Assembly: GCF_048595595.1 (NCBI RefSeq)
Contig: NZ_CP184347.1
Source: Bacteroides pyogenes_A
GTDB taxonomy: Bacteria; Bacteroidota; Bacteroidia; Bacteroidales; Bacteroidaceae
Direction: 5' to 3' (one strand)
DNA: 64,000 nucleotides
Each line of letters begins with the position of its first letter. The stretch's first letter is position 1. Positions 27,158 through 37,009 of the stretch are shown here, piece by piece. The position numbers and the translations under genes are program-made. The notes under the pieces were generated by a model, which was not told the origin of the DNA, made no database searches, and worked only from the letters and a program-made list of their open reading frames with translations.

Positions 27158-30100
27158 TTACAATGTAATATTAAAACCGAATGACACGGTACGGAAAGCA
27201 GGATAATCCCATCTCAGAGTCTCTGGGTCTATGCCTTTAGGCAGAGAAGAGAATGTAGCCAAGTTTTCTACACTGACGAATGCTTTCAACTGAGACAAGG
27301 AGAGTTTCGAGGTCCATACTTTTGGGAAAGTATATGCCAAAGTCATATTCTTGATTCGGAAATACGAAGCGTCTGACAAATATTTGTCAGAAGGGCGGTA
27401 GTTAGAACCCTGGTTCCCATAGTTGCCATAGATACGCGGAAACTCCGCATTCGGATTCACAGGAGCGTAATTGCCGTTAGCGGCATCCACCGGTTGCCAA
27501 TAATTCCCCAAGCCTTTATATAAAGGAATAAATTTATAGTCCGAATACATCGGAAAAACCAAGTTGTTAGCAATCCATGCATCTCTCCTACCCGTTCCCT
27601 GCATAAATATATTCAAATCCAACCCTTTATAGTTGACTCCTAAATTAATACCGTAAAGGTAACGCGGGGTTGTGTTACCGATAACCTTACGGTCGCCCGG
27701 ATTATTTAATGTATTGTCACCACTTGAAATCAGGTTCGTTCCCCTGTCATCATCCATCAAATTTTTAAACTTCACATCGCCCGGACGGGGATTGTAACCG
27801 TCGATACGGGGAACTCCGTCTTTGAGTTTCCATGACGAAGTATCGACAAAATCCTCTATACCATAAAAGCCGTCGAACTCATATCCCCATATTTCACCCA
27901 AATCCTTGCCTTCGTAAAAGTCCCAGAAAGTATAGCCTCCACCAGTTTGTTCGTTTCTACGCTGGCTGCTTAAAATGTAAGACGAGTTGCTGTCATATTT
28001 TGTAATCTTCGATTTACTGTCCGACAGATTCAGGCCGATGCGGTAACCGACTTTTCCAATCTGGTCACGCCAGTTCAAGCTCAACTCCCAGCCGCGTGTA
28101 CGCATATCTGCCGTATTTTGATAAGGAGCATCAGCGCCTACTACATCGGGCAACTGCATACCCGGGGCGAGCATTCCACCCGTATTGCGTTGATACCAAT
28201 CGAATGTTCCGGTAAAGCGATTGTTAAACATCGAGAAGTCAAGCCCCACGTCTACTGTACCAACTTTTTCCCAAGTAAAATTGTTGCTTACCAGTGAAGG
28301 AATGGAGGTAATGGCTGTCACACGGTTCCCATCAACCAGCCATCCGTTATACTTATTGTTTACGCTCATGGTCGGAATGAACGAATAAGCCGGTACATTC
28401 TGATTTCCTATCATACCGTAAGAAGCACGTATTTTCAATGCTCCTAACCAACTCTGAGTAGTTTCCATAAATTTCTCCTGAGCTACATTCCACCCTAACG
28501 AAACGGAAGGGAAGAACCCGAAGCGAGAATCTTTGGGGAATTTGGAAGAGCCGTCGTAACGCCCGTTTACCTCCATCAAATATCTATCCATGTAATTGTA
28601 GTTTACCCGGAAGAAACCACCCCGTACAGAATATTCATTGTATTGATCCACAGCTCTCAAAGTAGAAGTTCCCGAACCCAATGAAGGAACTTCAATAACT
28701 GCCTGTCCGTATGAAAGAGCCTCCATTAGTTCGCTATAGCTCGATTCCTGGTTAAAACCTGCCATTACCTTGAACTTATGATCGCTTAGCTGAAAGTCAT
28801 ACGAACCATAAAGATTGATGGAGTTATAATCGGTATATCGTTTTGTCTTTTGCAGATAGTCGTTGGTAGGCGTAACGTCTCTCCCTCCCTGCACGGTGGT
28901 ATAAGCCACACTACCGGTATACCAGTGATAATCATATATATTCTTGTCATAAGTATACTCGAATATAGCTTCGAATCCTTTAAACGGCTTGAAAATAGAT
29001 TTCAAGAATATACGAGGATTATCATATAAGGTCTTGGCCGGATTAGACCAGCGGATCTGATTAGAGGGAGTGAAAAAAGGCAAATCATCCGAAACCTTAT
29101 CCGACATGCCTTTCGGCATACTTCCTTCGGGATAGAAAGAAGCCAGACGAGTTGAATAAACAGCCCCTAAAGGCGACCTCGGCTCCAAATTCTTACTATG
29201 CGCATAGCTAAATGTACCCTCCTGAGTAAGCCATCCGGTTATATCCGTAGAAATAAACCCGCTCACATTCATACGCCGATACTTATCTTTATCTGTGATA
29301 AGCACGCCATCATGATTGATATACCCTGCAGACAAGCGATAGCGCAATTTATCCGTACCGCCCGTCATAGAGATATTGTGGGTCTGCTGAAAGCTGGTTT
29401 CAAGCATGTTTTTCACCAGATCTTTCTCATTCAGATAGTACACAGCGCCATCCGCATCTTTATACAAGCCATCGCCTTCGACCTTTATTGAAGAAGGATT
29501 GCTGCGGTATTGCTCCAAATAACCTAACCATTTACTTACGCTTGGAGCCCCGATGGTCCAGAATTGATCACCCGCTGCATGGGAATACGCTTTCAAGTAA
29601 TCGGTCAGAGGAGCTTGTTCAGGCAAATTGACAGCAGAGGCAAAAGCAAAGTTATTGTTATAATTTAATTGGAATGTGGTTGCCCCCTTGGGACGTTTGG
29701 TAGTAACCAAAATAACACCGCCGGCGGCACGTGCGCCATAAATTGCGGCGGAAGCTGCATCTTTCAATACGGTAATGGTCTCAATATCTTCCGGATTAAT
29801 CAAATCCAAATCACCTTCTACGTTATCAATCAGAACCAGAGGTTTGATGGTTCCGCCATAAGAACCGTCGGCATTCTTAATACCTACCGAATAAGCACCC
29901 CGGATCTGGAAAGATTTGCTTTTTCCGGGAGCATTGCCGTTACTGGAAATAAGCAACCCCGGCACTGTCCCTTGCAAAGCGTCGGCTGCTTTAGACAACG
30001 GGCGGTTGGCCATCACTTCATCCATTTTCACAGAAGCGACCGCACCGGTCAGATTGGCTTTCTTTTGCGAGCCGTATCCCACTACCACGACCTCTTCCAG

Positions 30101-30688
30101 CGTTTCGGTATCTTCGCTCATGATTACCTGAATGGCTTTTGTATCGCTCACCATTATCTCCTGAGTTTTGTAACCGATATAACTAACCTGCAACTTTATC
30201 GGAAATGAAGCAACCTCCAAAGAGAACTTTCCGTCAAAGTCTGTAATAGTTCCATTGGTCGACCCCACCACTATGACAGATGCTCCGATAATCGGCTCTT
30301 TTGAGACATCGAGTACCTGCCCCGTTATTGTGCCTTGCTTCACCTGCCGGGGAGTATAAACGGAAATTTGCTTCTTATCCACTTCGTAACGGATATTCTT
30401 TCCCGCAAACAGAATTTCAAGCACTTCTTCCACGCTCTTATTCTCTACATCGATAGAAATCTTCTGATTAATATCGACATCGTTATTACGAACTAAAAAA
30501 GAATAACCCGTCTGTTTCTCTATCTCCCGAAAAACAACGCTTAAAGACACAGAACGTTTTTGCATGGAAAACTTAGAGTGTTGTACAGGCAATGCAGCCA
30601 TAGCCATATTTCCCCATAGCAACAATGAAATAATCCAGAACAGAGGACTGCAATGCCCTCTGCAAATTTTACAGAAGTTTTTTCTCAT
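27158..30688 (-). CDS. STN-SusC TonB-dependent transducer/transporter
   Basis: The 1176-residue protein has a signal peptide ending near MAMAAL. Domain order: STN (secretin/TonB short N-terminal) domain at about 40-110 (VSLSVVFREIEKQTGYSFL), carboxypeptidase-regulatory-like domain (about 117-200), TonB box region EEVVVVGYG, plug (about 215-335, VLKDAASAAIYGARAAGGVI) and a barrel ending in NITL. The STN domain lets this class signal through an anti-sigma factor, and FecR-like and ECF sigma genes lie directly upstream. When its glycan binds, it should release the sigma factor and raise its own expression. Spacing of 7 bp to susD implies one transcript. Very confident as to family. Confidence 0.95.
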   Translation of the reverse strand: MRKNFCKICRGHCSPLFWIISLLLWGNMAMAALPVQHSKFSMQKRSVSLSVVFREIEKQTGYSFLVRNNDVDINQKISIDVENKSVEEVLEILFAGKNIRYEVDKKQISVYTPRQVKQGTITGQVLDVSKEPIIGASVIVVGSTNGTITDFDGKFSLEVASFPIKLQVSYIGYKTQEIMVSDTKAIQVIMSEDTETLEEVVVVGYGSQKKANLTGAVASVKMDEVMANRPLSKAADALQGTVPGLLISSNGNAPGKSKSFQIRGAYSVGIKNADGSYGGTIKPLVLIDNVEGDLDLINPEDIETITVLKDAASAAIYGARAAGGVILVTTKRPKGATTFQLNYNNNFAFASAVNLPEQAPLTDYLKAYSHAAGDQFWTIGAPSVSKWLGYLEQYRSNPSSIKVEGDGLYKDADGAVYYLNEKDLVKNMLETSFQQTHNISMTGGTDKLRYRLSAGYINHDGVLITDKDKYRRMNVSGFISTDITGWLTQEGTFSYAHSKNLEPRSPLGAVYSTRLASFYPEGSMPKGMSDKVSDDLPFFTPSNQIRWSNPAKTLYDNPRIFLKSIFKPFKGFEAIFEYTYDKNIYDYHWYTGSVAYTTVQGGRDVTPTNDYLQKTKRYTDYNSINLYGSYDFQLSDHKFKVMAGFNQESSYSELMEALSYGQAVIEVPSLGSGTSTLRAVDQYNEYSVRGGFFRVNYNYMDRYLMEVNGRYDGSSKFPKDSRFGFFPSVSLGWNVAQEKFMETTQSWLGALKIRASYGMIGNQNVPAYSFIPTMSVNNKYNGWLVDGNRVTAITSIPSLVSNNFTWEKVGTVDVGLDFSMFNNRFTGTFDWYQRNTGGMLAPGMQLPDVVGADAPYQNTADMRTRGWELSLNWRDQIGKVGYRIGLNLSDSKSKITKYDSNSSYILSSQRRNEQTGGGYTFWDFYEGKDLGEIWGYEFDGFYGIEDFVDTSSWKLKDGVPRIDGYNPRPGDVKFKNLMDDDRGTNLISSGDNTLNNPGDRKVIGNTTPRYLYGINLGVNYKGLDLNIFMQGTGRRDAWIANNLVFPMYSDYKFIPLYKGLGNYWQPVDAANGNYAPVNPNAEFPRIYGNYGNQGSNYRPSDKYLSDASYFRIKNMTLAYTFPKVWTSKLSLSQLKAFVSVENLATFSSLPKGIDPETLRWDYPAFRTVSFGFNITL

Positions 30689-30753
30689 ACTTAGAATTTT
30701 TAGTTAACAATATTGTAAGTTTTATTGCTTTCAGTTGTTTTTTATCTCATTTA

Positions 30754-31761
30754 TTATCTGTCTGTGATAGTAATTGTTTTTCCTCTTTTTTTGCAAACGA
30801 ACTTATTATCTACATCTAATAAAGAAAGGATTTCGTCCAAGGTCAGATGAGCGTCTATGCTTCCAGAGAAATATTCGTCATACACTTTCTGCGACCGGAC
30901 TTGTATCTGCACATTATGTTTTTTCCCAACAGCCTGTAATATATCGGATAGTTTTTCATTGATAAATACCAGACGCCCGGTAGTCCAAGCTGTTTGCAGA
31001 GCTGCATCTGTTTTTTTCATAGACAATCGCTTCTCTTTCTTATTATAAACAGCCTGTTCGTTAGGCAAAAGAAATATGTTTTTGCTTGCTTCGGAATCGG
31101 TAAAAACACTCACATGACCTTCTACCAAACTTACTTTAATTTCGGGATCATCAGGATAAGAAGTAACGTTAAACGTAGTACCAAGTACTTTTACATTTAA
31201 TTCGCCTGCATGGACAATAAAAGGTTTTTCTCTATTTTCAGCCACTTTAAAACAAGCTTCGCCCGATAGATAAACCTTCCGGTCGGGTTTATATGGCAAA
31301 GCGGCGTCGTACTTTAAAACAGTGCCTCCATTCAGAAAAACCACCGTACTATCGGGCAACAATAGCTTGGACGTAGAACCCTCGGGTACTTCTATTCGGC
31401 AATAAGACACCGGAGTAGGAGCGGGGTCTGTGGAACGGAATACGTATAAGAAAATGCCGCATCCGATAAGCAGCACCCATACAGCGACCGCACTCCATAC
31501 TCTTAGCCTGCGTGAAAAAGTTTGTTTGCGGGAAGAACGGAAGTTCAGTATATCACGCAATTGCTCAAAGTTCTGTTTTTTTCTTTGTGCAAACCAAGTC
31601 GAAGACGCCAATGCGTAGGCACGTGACAATTCACGATATTTTTCCCTGCAAGATTCATCTTCTTTCAACAATGTTACCAGTTTCTGCATATCTTGAGGAT
31701 CGATATCGCCTTTCAGATAATCCAGCATTATTTGTTCGAATTCATCTACCGGAGCGCTCAT
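30754..31761 (-). CDS. FecR-like anti-sigma factor
   Basis: The 335-residue inner-membrane protein has a cytoplasmic N-terminal sigma-binding region (about 1-80), one membrane helix (about 86-108, AVAVWVLLIGCGIFLYV), a periplasmic FecR domain (about 120-235, VPEGSTSKLLLPDST and KVLGTTFNVTSY) and a C-terminal DUF4974/STN-like domain (about 260-335, FINEKLSDILQAVGKKH) that contacts the STN domain of its SusC partner. It holds the ECF sigma factor (31897-32484) inactive until the transporter signals. Gaps are 65 bp to susC and 135 bp to the sigma gene. Confidence 0.93.
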   Translation of the reverse strand: MSAPVDEFEQIMLDYLKGDIDPQDMQKLVTLLKEDESCREKYRELSRAYALASSTWFAQRKKQNFEQLRDILNFRSSRKQTFSRRLRVWSAVAVWVLLIGCGIFLYVFRSTDPAPTPVSYCRIEVPEGSTSKLLLPDSTVVFLNGGTVLKYDAALPYKPDRKVYLSGEACFKVAENREKPFIVHAGELNVKVLGTTFNVTSYPDDPEIKVSLVEGHVSVFTDSEASKNIFLLPNEQAVYNKKEKRLSMKKTDAALQTAWTTGRLVFINEKLSDILQAVGKKHNVQIQVRSQKVYDEYFSGSIDAHLTLDEILSLLDVDNKFVCKKRGKTITITDR

Positions 31762-31896
31762 GGCGTATAATAGATTTAGAGTTACCTATTATATAATACA
31801 CGAGTAACAGGCAAAACATTTAGGCAGAAACCGATTTATTTTATCGTTTTTGAATATTCCGCATAATTTCCTTAATCAGCAATGCAGTCTCGACAC

Positions 31897-32484
31897 TTAG
31901 AAAAGAAATAATAATAAGATTCCTATTCGTGCACCCATTTTATCTTTTATCTTGTCCATGGCATTTTTTACATGCACCCTGACCGTATTGACCGAAATGT
32001 TATTCTTCTCCGCTATTTCCTGAGGAGTTAAATTAGCATAGAGATATTGCTCAAAAATAAATCTGCATTTGTCCGGAAGAGAAGATATGAGATCACGGAC
32101 TTGACGCTCCAAATCCGCCAATTCGATTTCCTGTAAAGGCGAGCATTCCGAAACACAGTATTCTTCTTGAAATTCAAGTAATGCTTCACGATATTCGTCG
32201 AAAACTCTCTCCCGGCTATGAAGCGAACGGAGATAGTTTAAGCATCCGTTCTGAACTGCCCGTGTAAGATAACCATGGATCGGGAAAGACAACTCGCCGC
32301 GCTTAGACCATATCTTGACAAAAGTTTCGTTCACAATATCCTGCGCTTCGATAGAGTTGAAAATATAAGAATTGGCACACGTACAAAGATAAACAAAGTA
32401 ACTGTTGTATAAGACCTCAAAGGCTTTTTCATCTCCTTTGTTTATTTTTTCAATCAGAAATTGATCTACAGTACTTCTCTGCAT
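31897..32484 (-). CDS. ECF-type RNA polymerase sigma-70 factor
   Basis: The protein has 195 residues from the ATG at 32484. A longer frame to 32550 is rejected because a -7 box (32510-32517) lies inside it. Region 2 contains EAQDIVNETFVKIWSKRG and region 4 the helix-turn-helix LTPQEIAEKNNISVNTVRVHV. It belongs to the Bacteroidetes ECF family paired with FecR-like anti-sigma factors and STN-SusC proteins, and should activate the PUL at 23.6-30.7 kb. The C-terminus ends in a hydrophobic GILLLFLF run, common in this group. The PUL glycan is unknown. Confidence 0.93.
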   Translation of the reverse strand: MQRSTVDQFLIEKINKGDEKAFEVLYNSYFVYLCTCANSYIFNSIEAQDIVNETFVKIWSKRGELSFPIHGYLTRAVQNGCLNYLRSLHSRERVFDEYREALLEFQEEYCVSECSPLQEIELADLERQVRDLISSLPDKCRFIFEQYLYANLTPQEIAEKNNISVNTVRVHVKNAMDKIKDKMGARIGILLLFLF

Positions 32485-32509
32485 TTTGATTCTTAAAAGT
32501 TTAACGTTG

Positions 32510-32517
32510 CAAATATA
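32510..32517 (-). promoter_or_regulatory. -7 box of the ECF sigma gene
   Basis: TATATTTG on the minus strand fits TAnnTTTG. No clear -33 box is seen. It sets transcription near 32504 and supports the start codon at 32484. Confidence 0.5.
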
Positions 32518-32586
32518 GTCTTTTTTTAAGTTTACTGTATTCATAGACAAGACTCCCCGTTAAAACTTTTGAGTGAAATAAAAAAA

Positions 32587-32654
32587 GCTGTCCTCTTGAA
32601 CTACACTCCAAAATTTGGCAACTAAACTTTTGGAGTGTAGTTCAAGAGGACAGC
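32587..32654 (-). terminator. Very long perfect hairpin terminator
   Basis: A perfect 27-bp stem (32587-32613 with 32628-32654) has a 14-nt loop. On the minus strand it is followed by seven T residues (32580-32586), a standard intrinsic-terminator layout for the lipoprotein gene at 32709-34403. The stem is much longer than typical terminators. Confidence 0.75.
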
Positions 32655-32708
32655 CTCATAAAATTTCATTCTCTTCTTTTTCTTTCCGTAATCAGAAGAG
32701 CAAATATG

Positions 32709-34403
32709 TCATCGAACCAGGCTCATGAATGCGGAGTTTGTGAAGTATCTGGCAAACTCCAAGTCGGTAGCTGCTTTTTTAGCCAATGAAGGATCTTTGG
32801 CAATAGCGCTCTTCAGACTGCCGGTAAGCATGGAAATATTGTTGGTTCTTGCTCCTAACACAGCCATCAGATAGTCTGTGTAAGCATCGGGGCTTTCTAC
32901 GTTTGCCAGTGTGTTTTTGGCTTTGTTGTAGTCTTTTGCCAAGATTTGGGCCAATGCCGCGCTGTTTGTTTTAGCATCGCCGAATGAGTTTACGGCTCTC
33001 TCGTACTGACCTTGAGCGACGTACAGGTTACCCATCGATTCGCCCAGCTCTTTGGCGCCCGGAGCCTTGCCAAAGTAAGTTTCGGCAGCGTTTTTGTCAC
33101 CTTTCACCAGCGAAACCAAACCTAAGTTCATGTTCACCTCAGGAGCGGCATTGAGGCTTTCGGCTTTTTTCAGGAAAGATTCTGCCTTGTCGATTTTGCC
33201 TTCTTGATAAGCAAGTTTACCAAGGTTGTTATAAGCACGGTAGTCGTCCGGGAACTGCTTGGTAGCCTGAGTATAAATTGCTTCCTTTTTAGCTTTCTCG
33301 TCGGTCAGCGTAGCTGCGTAGAGTAGCTCCTCAACAGTCAGCGACTTGGGATTGGAAGCTGCCAGCTTGGCAATTTCTTCGTCAGACTTGCCGATGATTT
33401 CGTAGTTCAACGTCAAGCGAGAGCGGCGCAATTGGGGAAGAATTTCTTCAGCCAGATTTTTATACACGGAAGAGATGTTCTTAATTTCCTGTTCTCTCTG
33501 ATCCGGATCTTTATACATAGACAGCACACGCAAAATCAACTCTTTGTCCTGAATATTGGATTTTGAAACAAGCTCCCGGAATCCTTCCCAGTCCTGCGCC
33601 GTATATTTGGCGTCTACCGGAACATCGATTTTAGCTTTCTTCAGGTCTTTGCTCAGCATTTTAGCAGTGTTGCTTTCACGGTTTTCCGCCAAAGCCGTGT
33701 TCAGGCTCACGCCACCGTCGGGAGAAGCGTATGCCGAAACTTCGATATTGCTGATTTTCTTATTGGCAGCCCCGTGCACATTAGACACTTCTTTATTGAA
33801 ATCCTTGGCTTTTTTCAGTTCGCTGGAACGGATGTTGGCTTGCTGGATAAGGAACATGATGTTTTCATCGTGTTTCTCTTTGATGATACGTTGGAAAGCA
33901 TCTTCGCCCAAAGCGGGATTAGCGCTGCCCAATGTATTGTTTACCAGTTCGGAAGTAGAGATTACGCCGTCGGCCACTTTCACGGCAGGAATAGCGAACT
34001 CCTTACCGCCGATTCTGGCTTTGAATTGAAGGTAAAGCTCAGACTTAGCCATTTCAGGCACATAGTCGAACGAGGTCTTCAAAGTGTAGTTGCCGCCCAT
34101 CTTATAAGAGATGGTACGGCTGTTTCCTTCCACCCTCTCGCCTTGGAACATAACAGGCTGACCTTTGGCTTCGCCGCCTTTCCATTTCAATACGGGAGTT
34201 ACTTCTACGACCGCTTTCTTATTGAAATACTTTTCAGGGAATTTACCATTGATGGTTGCAGGAACTTTGCCGCCTACCGCCTCCAGCACTTGCGGAGTAA
34301 CAGTGAAATAATCGGCAGACAATTCACCCATTTTCTTGCTGCAGGAAGATACCAGAGCAACAAACATTGCCATGAGTAAGGGCAAGTACAACTTCTTCGT
34401 CAT
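32709..34403 (-). CDS. OmpA-like/TPR outer-membrane lipoprotein
   Basis: The 564-residue lipoprotein has lipobox VSSC (Cys21). An N-terminal beta domain (about 25-170) carries DYFTVTPQVLEAVGG. A middle part (about 210-340) contains ISNIEVSAYASPDGG and NRESNTAKMLSKDL, resembling the OmpA-type peptidoglycan-binding region. The C-terminal part (about 345-560) has tetratricopeptide repeats (YRAYNNLGKLAYQEGKIDKAESFLKKA). This architecture is widespread and abundant in Bacteroides envelopes; its exact role is not established. Monocistronic, with its own promoter and a strong terminator. Confidence 0.75.
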   Translation of the reverse strand: MTKKLYLPLLMAMFVALVSSCSKKMGELSADYFTVTPQVLEAVGGKVPATINGKFPEKYFNKKAVVEVTPVLKWKGGEAKGQPVMFQGERVEGNSRTISYKMGGNYTLKTSFDYVPEMAKSELYLQFKARIGGKEFAIPAVKVADGVISTSELVNNTLGSANPALGEDAFQRIIKEKHDENIMFLIQQANIRSSELKKAKDFNKEVSNVHGAANKKISNIEVSAYASPDGGVSLNTALAENRESNTAKMLSKDLKKAKIDVPVDAKYTAQDWEGFRELVSKSNIQDKELILRVLSMYKDPDQREQEIKNISSVYKNLAEEILPQLRRSRLTLNYEIIGKSDEEIAKLAASNPKSLTVEELLYAATLTDEKAKKEAIYTQATKQFPDDYRAYNNLGKLAYQEGKIDKAESFLKKAESLNAAPEVNMNLGLVSLVKGDKNAAETYFGKAPGAKELGESMGNLYVAQGQYERAVNSFGDAKTNSAALAQILAKDYNKAKNTLANVESPDAYTDYLMAVLGARTNNISMLTGSLKSAIAKDPSLAKKAATDLEFARYFTNSAFMSLVR

Positions 34404-34998
34404 TTTTAGGTATAAATTAATTGGTTTATAATTGTTTTTCGTCTATTCGTGTGCTTCTCCCGGCTTTGTGGAGAAAGTAAGGCAAAGATATTAATTCTTG
34501 ATGCAAAAGTAAGGTGGGTTCTGTGATTTTACCAAATTTTAAGTACTGAGTTTACTAAAAAAGCCTTTACTTTCTCATCCATGAAATAACCGCCCCTATG
34601 AGGATACTTGCCGGTATCGATACCTGTACCGGTTGTTAGGCGACAAGAAAATAATTGCGAAAAGCACTTCCATATGACACAATTCTGAATAGTTATATGG
34701 ACCTTAACAAGAATTCCGGAGGCATACGTGCCGGAGCAATGAAAGCTAACCCTTTCGCAGGGGAACCTCATGCAGGTAAAAGATAAGCTTCATTCCTGAT
34801 GTGGCATGACAAGTGGTAGCATTACTACCTGACCTCCACGCGATTAAAAACCTCCTGTCTAAAAGATTTTCGCATTTGCCTAAAAAAGTTCTATCTTTCT
34901 CAATACGATTTTTACGCAGGTGTATATTTTCCCTGAGGCAAAAGGGAACGTTTAAGGCAAACCAACGAAAGCGTTTGTAGCAAACGAAACGGGTGTGT
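34404..34998. other. Gene-free stretch upstream of the OmpA/TPR lipoprotein
   Basis: The 595 bp hold the promoter at 34504-34536 and a second minus-strand -7 box, TATCTTTG (34483-34490). Beyond 34540, toward the xerD stop, I see no gene, repeat or clear hairpin. Small ORFs here lack coding features. Confidence 0.4.
34504..34536 (-). promoter_or_regulatory. Promoter of the OmpA/TPR lipoprotein gene
   Basis: Minus strand: TTTG (34533-34536), 21-bp spacer, TACTTTTG (34504-34511). The transcript would start near 34498 with a leader of about 95 nt. Confidence 0.6.
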
Positions 34999-35949
34999 TT
35001 ATTTCGCTTGCTCTCTCCGGTACTTGATATTGCGCGGATGGTGCTCGATGATTTCGCTGCGAAGCATTTCACGGTCGATGTGCGTATAAATCTCCGTTGT
35101 CGCAATGGATTCATGGCCGAGCATGCACTGGATGGCACGCAGATTGGCCCCTCCTTCGAGCAGATGTGTGGCGAAAGAATGGCGGAACGTATGAGGGCTG
35201 ATGTTCTTGGTGATGTTTGCCTGTACGGCAAGCTCCTTGATCAGATGGAAAATCATGATTCTGGAAAGCAGTTTTCCGCGCCGGTGACTCACAAATACAA
35301 AATCCTCGTACCCCGGTTTTACTTCAATGCCGTTACGATCGGAGAAATAGAACCTGAGTTCGTGTATGGCACGCGGCGAAATGGGAACCAGCCGCTGTTT
35401 GCTTCCTTTACCCTCCACCTTGATAAACCCTTCGTCGAGATAGAGATCGGATAGTTTGAGGTTGACAAGCTCTGACACACGCAATCCGCAACTGTAAAGC
35501 GTTTCCAGAATAGCCCTATTGCGCTGTCCTTCCGGCTTCGAACGGTCGACAGCAGAGATAATGGCGTCTATCTCTTCCACCGATAGCACTTCGGGCAACT
35601 TAAATCCGATTCTGGGAGATTCCAGCAATTCGCTCGGGTCTGCTTCCAGATAATCTGCCATAAGAAGAAACCGGAAAAAAGACTTGACTCCCGATATGAT
35701 ACGTGCCTGCGAGCGGGCGTGAATGCCGATATCGTGCAATCCGGCGACAAAACGCTGGAGATCTGCCAGGCATACTTCCAAGAAATCAATGCCTTCCAAA
35801 GCAAGAAAACTCATGAGCTTATCCAAGTCCGTCAGATAAGCATCCAGCGTGTTGGGTGACAAACCTTTTTCTAATTTCAGATGTTCCCGATACTTTCTGA
35901 TTATCAAGGCTTGTCGCTCCTTATTTCTCTTTTTTCTATTGATTTCCAT
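34999..35949 (-). CDS. xerD: Tyrosine recombinase XerD
   Basis: The 316-residue site-specific recombinase resolves chromosome dimers at dif together with XerC. An N-terminal SAM-like core-binding domain (about 15-105) precedes the catalytic domain with Arg157 (GLRVSE), Lys181 (KGSK), His253-Arg256 (HTFRH), His279 (LGHESIATTEIYTH) and nucleophile Tyr288. All active-site residues are present. It lies beside aroQ and pyruvate kinase, a housekeeping neighbourhood in Bacteroides, which favours XerD over a phase-variation invertase. Length is near the usual 300. Confidence 0.92.
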   Translation of the reverse strand: MEINRKKRNKERQALIIRKYREHLKLEKGLSPNTLDAYLTDLDKLMSFLALEGIDFLEVCLADLQRFVAGLHDIGIHARSQARIISGVKSFFRFLLMADYLEADPSELLESPRIGFKLPEVLSVEEIDAIISAVDRSKPEGQRNRAILETLYSCGLRVSELVNLKLSDLYLDEGFIKVEGKGSKQRLVPISPRAIHELRFYFSDRNGIEVKPGYEDFVFVSHRRGKLLSRIMIFHLIKELAVQANITKNISPHTFRHSFATHLLEGGANLRAIQCMLGHESIATTEIYTHIDREMLRSEIIEHHPRNIKYRREQAK

Positions 35950-36008
35950 TTCTTTTTTTTACCTTTGCCTCGCAAAGACAGACTGTACCTTGCAGCATAC
36001 GGGCACGA

Positions 36009-36040
36009 TTTGCTGATCCGCTTCATTTGCACTATCTTTG
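36009..36040 (+). promoter_or_regulatory. Promoter of aroQ
   Basis: TTTG (36009-36012), 20-bp spacer, TATCTTTG (36033-36040). It overlaps an alternative in-frame start at 36038, so translation must begin at 36095, about 48 nt after the predicted transcript start. Confidence 0.8.
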
Positions 36041-36094
36041 CACCTTGAAATATTGTTCTTCGATACAAAGGTATCAAAAAAACAGGATTGCGCG

Positions 36095-36511
36095 ATGAGG
36101 ATACAAATTATTAACGGCCCAAACATAAATCTGTTGGGAAAGCGTGAACCTTCCGTCTACGGAAGCGTTACATTTGAAGACTACCTGAAAGAGCTTCGTA
36201 AGAGGTATGCTGACGTGGAAATCGACTATTTTCAATCGAACATCGAGGGTGAGATGATAGACTGCATTCAACGGGTCGGATTCGGAGCAGACGGAATTAT
36301 TCTGAATGCAGGCGCTTATACACACACCTCCATCGCCTTGCAGGATGCCATCCGGTCTGTGACGTCACCGGTAATCGAAGTGCATATATCCAATGTGCAC
36401 AGCCGTGAGCCTTTCCGACACGTTTCGATGATTGCCTGCGCCTGCAAAGGAGTGATTTGCGGATTCGGGCTGGACTCTTACCGCCTCGCGCTGGAGGCAT
36501 TCAGGGTGTAG
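36095..36511 (+). CDS. aroQ: Type II 3-dehydroquinate dehydratase
   Basis: The 138-residue cytoplasmic enzyme converts 3-dehydroquinate to 3-dehydroshikimate, the third step of the shikimate pathway. The start MRIQIINGPNINLLGKREP matches the family N-terminus. The catalytic Tyr lies in SVYGS and the Arg in GKREP. The second half shows NAGAYTHTSIALQDA and VHISNVHSREPFRH with the conserved His. Length is typical of the type II dodecameric enzyme (about 140-150). Transcribed from its own promoter; pyruvate kinase follows on the same strand after about 500 bp. Confidence 0.95.
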   Translation: MRIQIINGPNINLLGKREPSVYGSVTFEDYLKELRKRYADVEIDYFQSNIEGEMIDCIQRVGFGADGIILNAGAYTHTSIALQDAIRSVTSPVIEVHISNVHSREPFRHVSMIACACKGVICGFGLDSYRLALEAFRV

Positions 36512-37009
36512 CAACGGAGATCCTTCGGCACAAAGACGGAGCTTTTAGAGTCAGCCTATAAAAATTCAGAAGATAGCCGGAATGAATTTCCCGGTTTTAT
36601 AGCCCAAAAAGGAAATAGAAGCAAGTAATTTTCAGGAGTAGGCGGAAAGGTTTATCAGGCTGCATAACAGAAAGATAAAATCTCTGGAGGTGAAAGGAAT
36701 AACTTTTTGCCTGTATGACAAAGGTGAGAAAACATCAATCGGCGAGCTTCAGAAGCAATCGGAATAGCTTTTATTGAAATATTTTTGAAGCCTTTGCAGC
36801 CGAGTCATTAGTACCAAATATGATGAAAAATCTTTGGTTACCCGTTGGAAGCGCATTGTCAATCTGTTGGGAGGCTACTGTCTACAAACGGTCTCAAAAG
36901 CCGGAAGTAAGCTTTTACATAGGTTGTCTGCAAGCGTAAAAAGACAAACTTCGTTATACACTCGAAGAAGAAAAGATAAATGTAATATATAATAATAGGT
37001 ATAAAGATT
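36512..37009. other. Gene-free stretch between aroQ and pyruvate kinase
   Basis: The 498 bp have many stops in all frames. A small hairpin (GCCGG with CCCGG near 36574-36595) may end the aroQ transcript. TATTTTTG at 36780-36787 fits a -7 box but lacks a -33. No gene or repeat is recognised. Confidence 0.35.

Noticed and set aside
34529..35231. Two small minus-strand ORFs (34529-34771 and 34746-35231)
   Set aside because: The second overlaps xerD out of frame; neither shows family motifs.
34999..35949. Tyrosine recombinase as a phase-variation invertase
   Set aside because: Full XerD motifs, housekeeping neighbours and no flanking inverted repeats around a promoter.
36512..37009. Possible gene or element remnant between aroQ and pyk
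   Set aside because: Short fragments translate without recognisable similarity and all frames are broken by stops.
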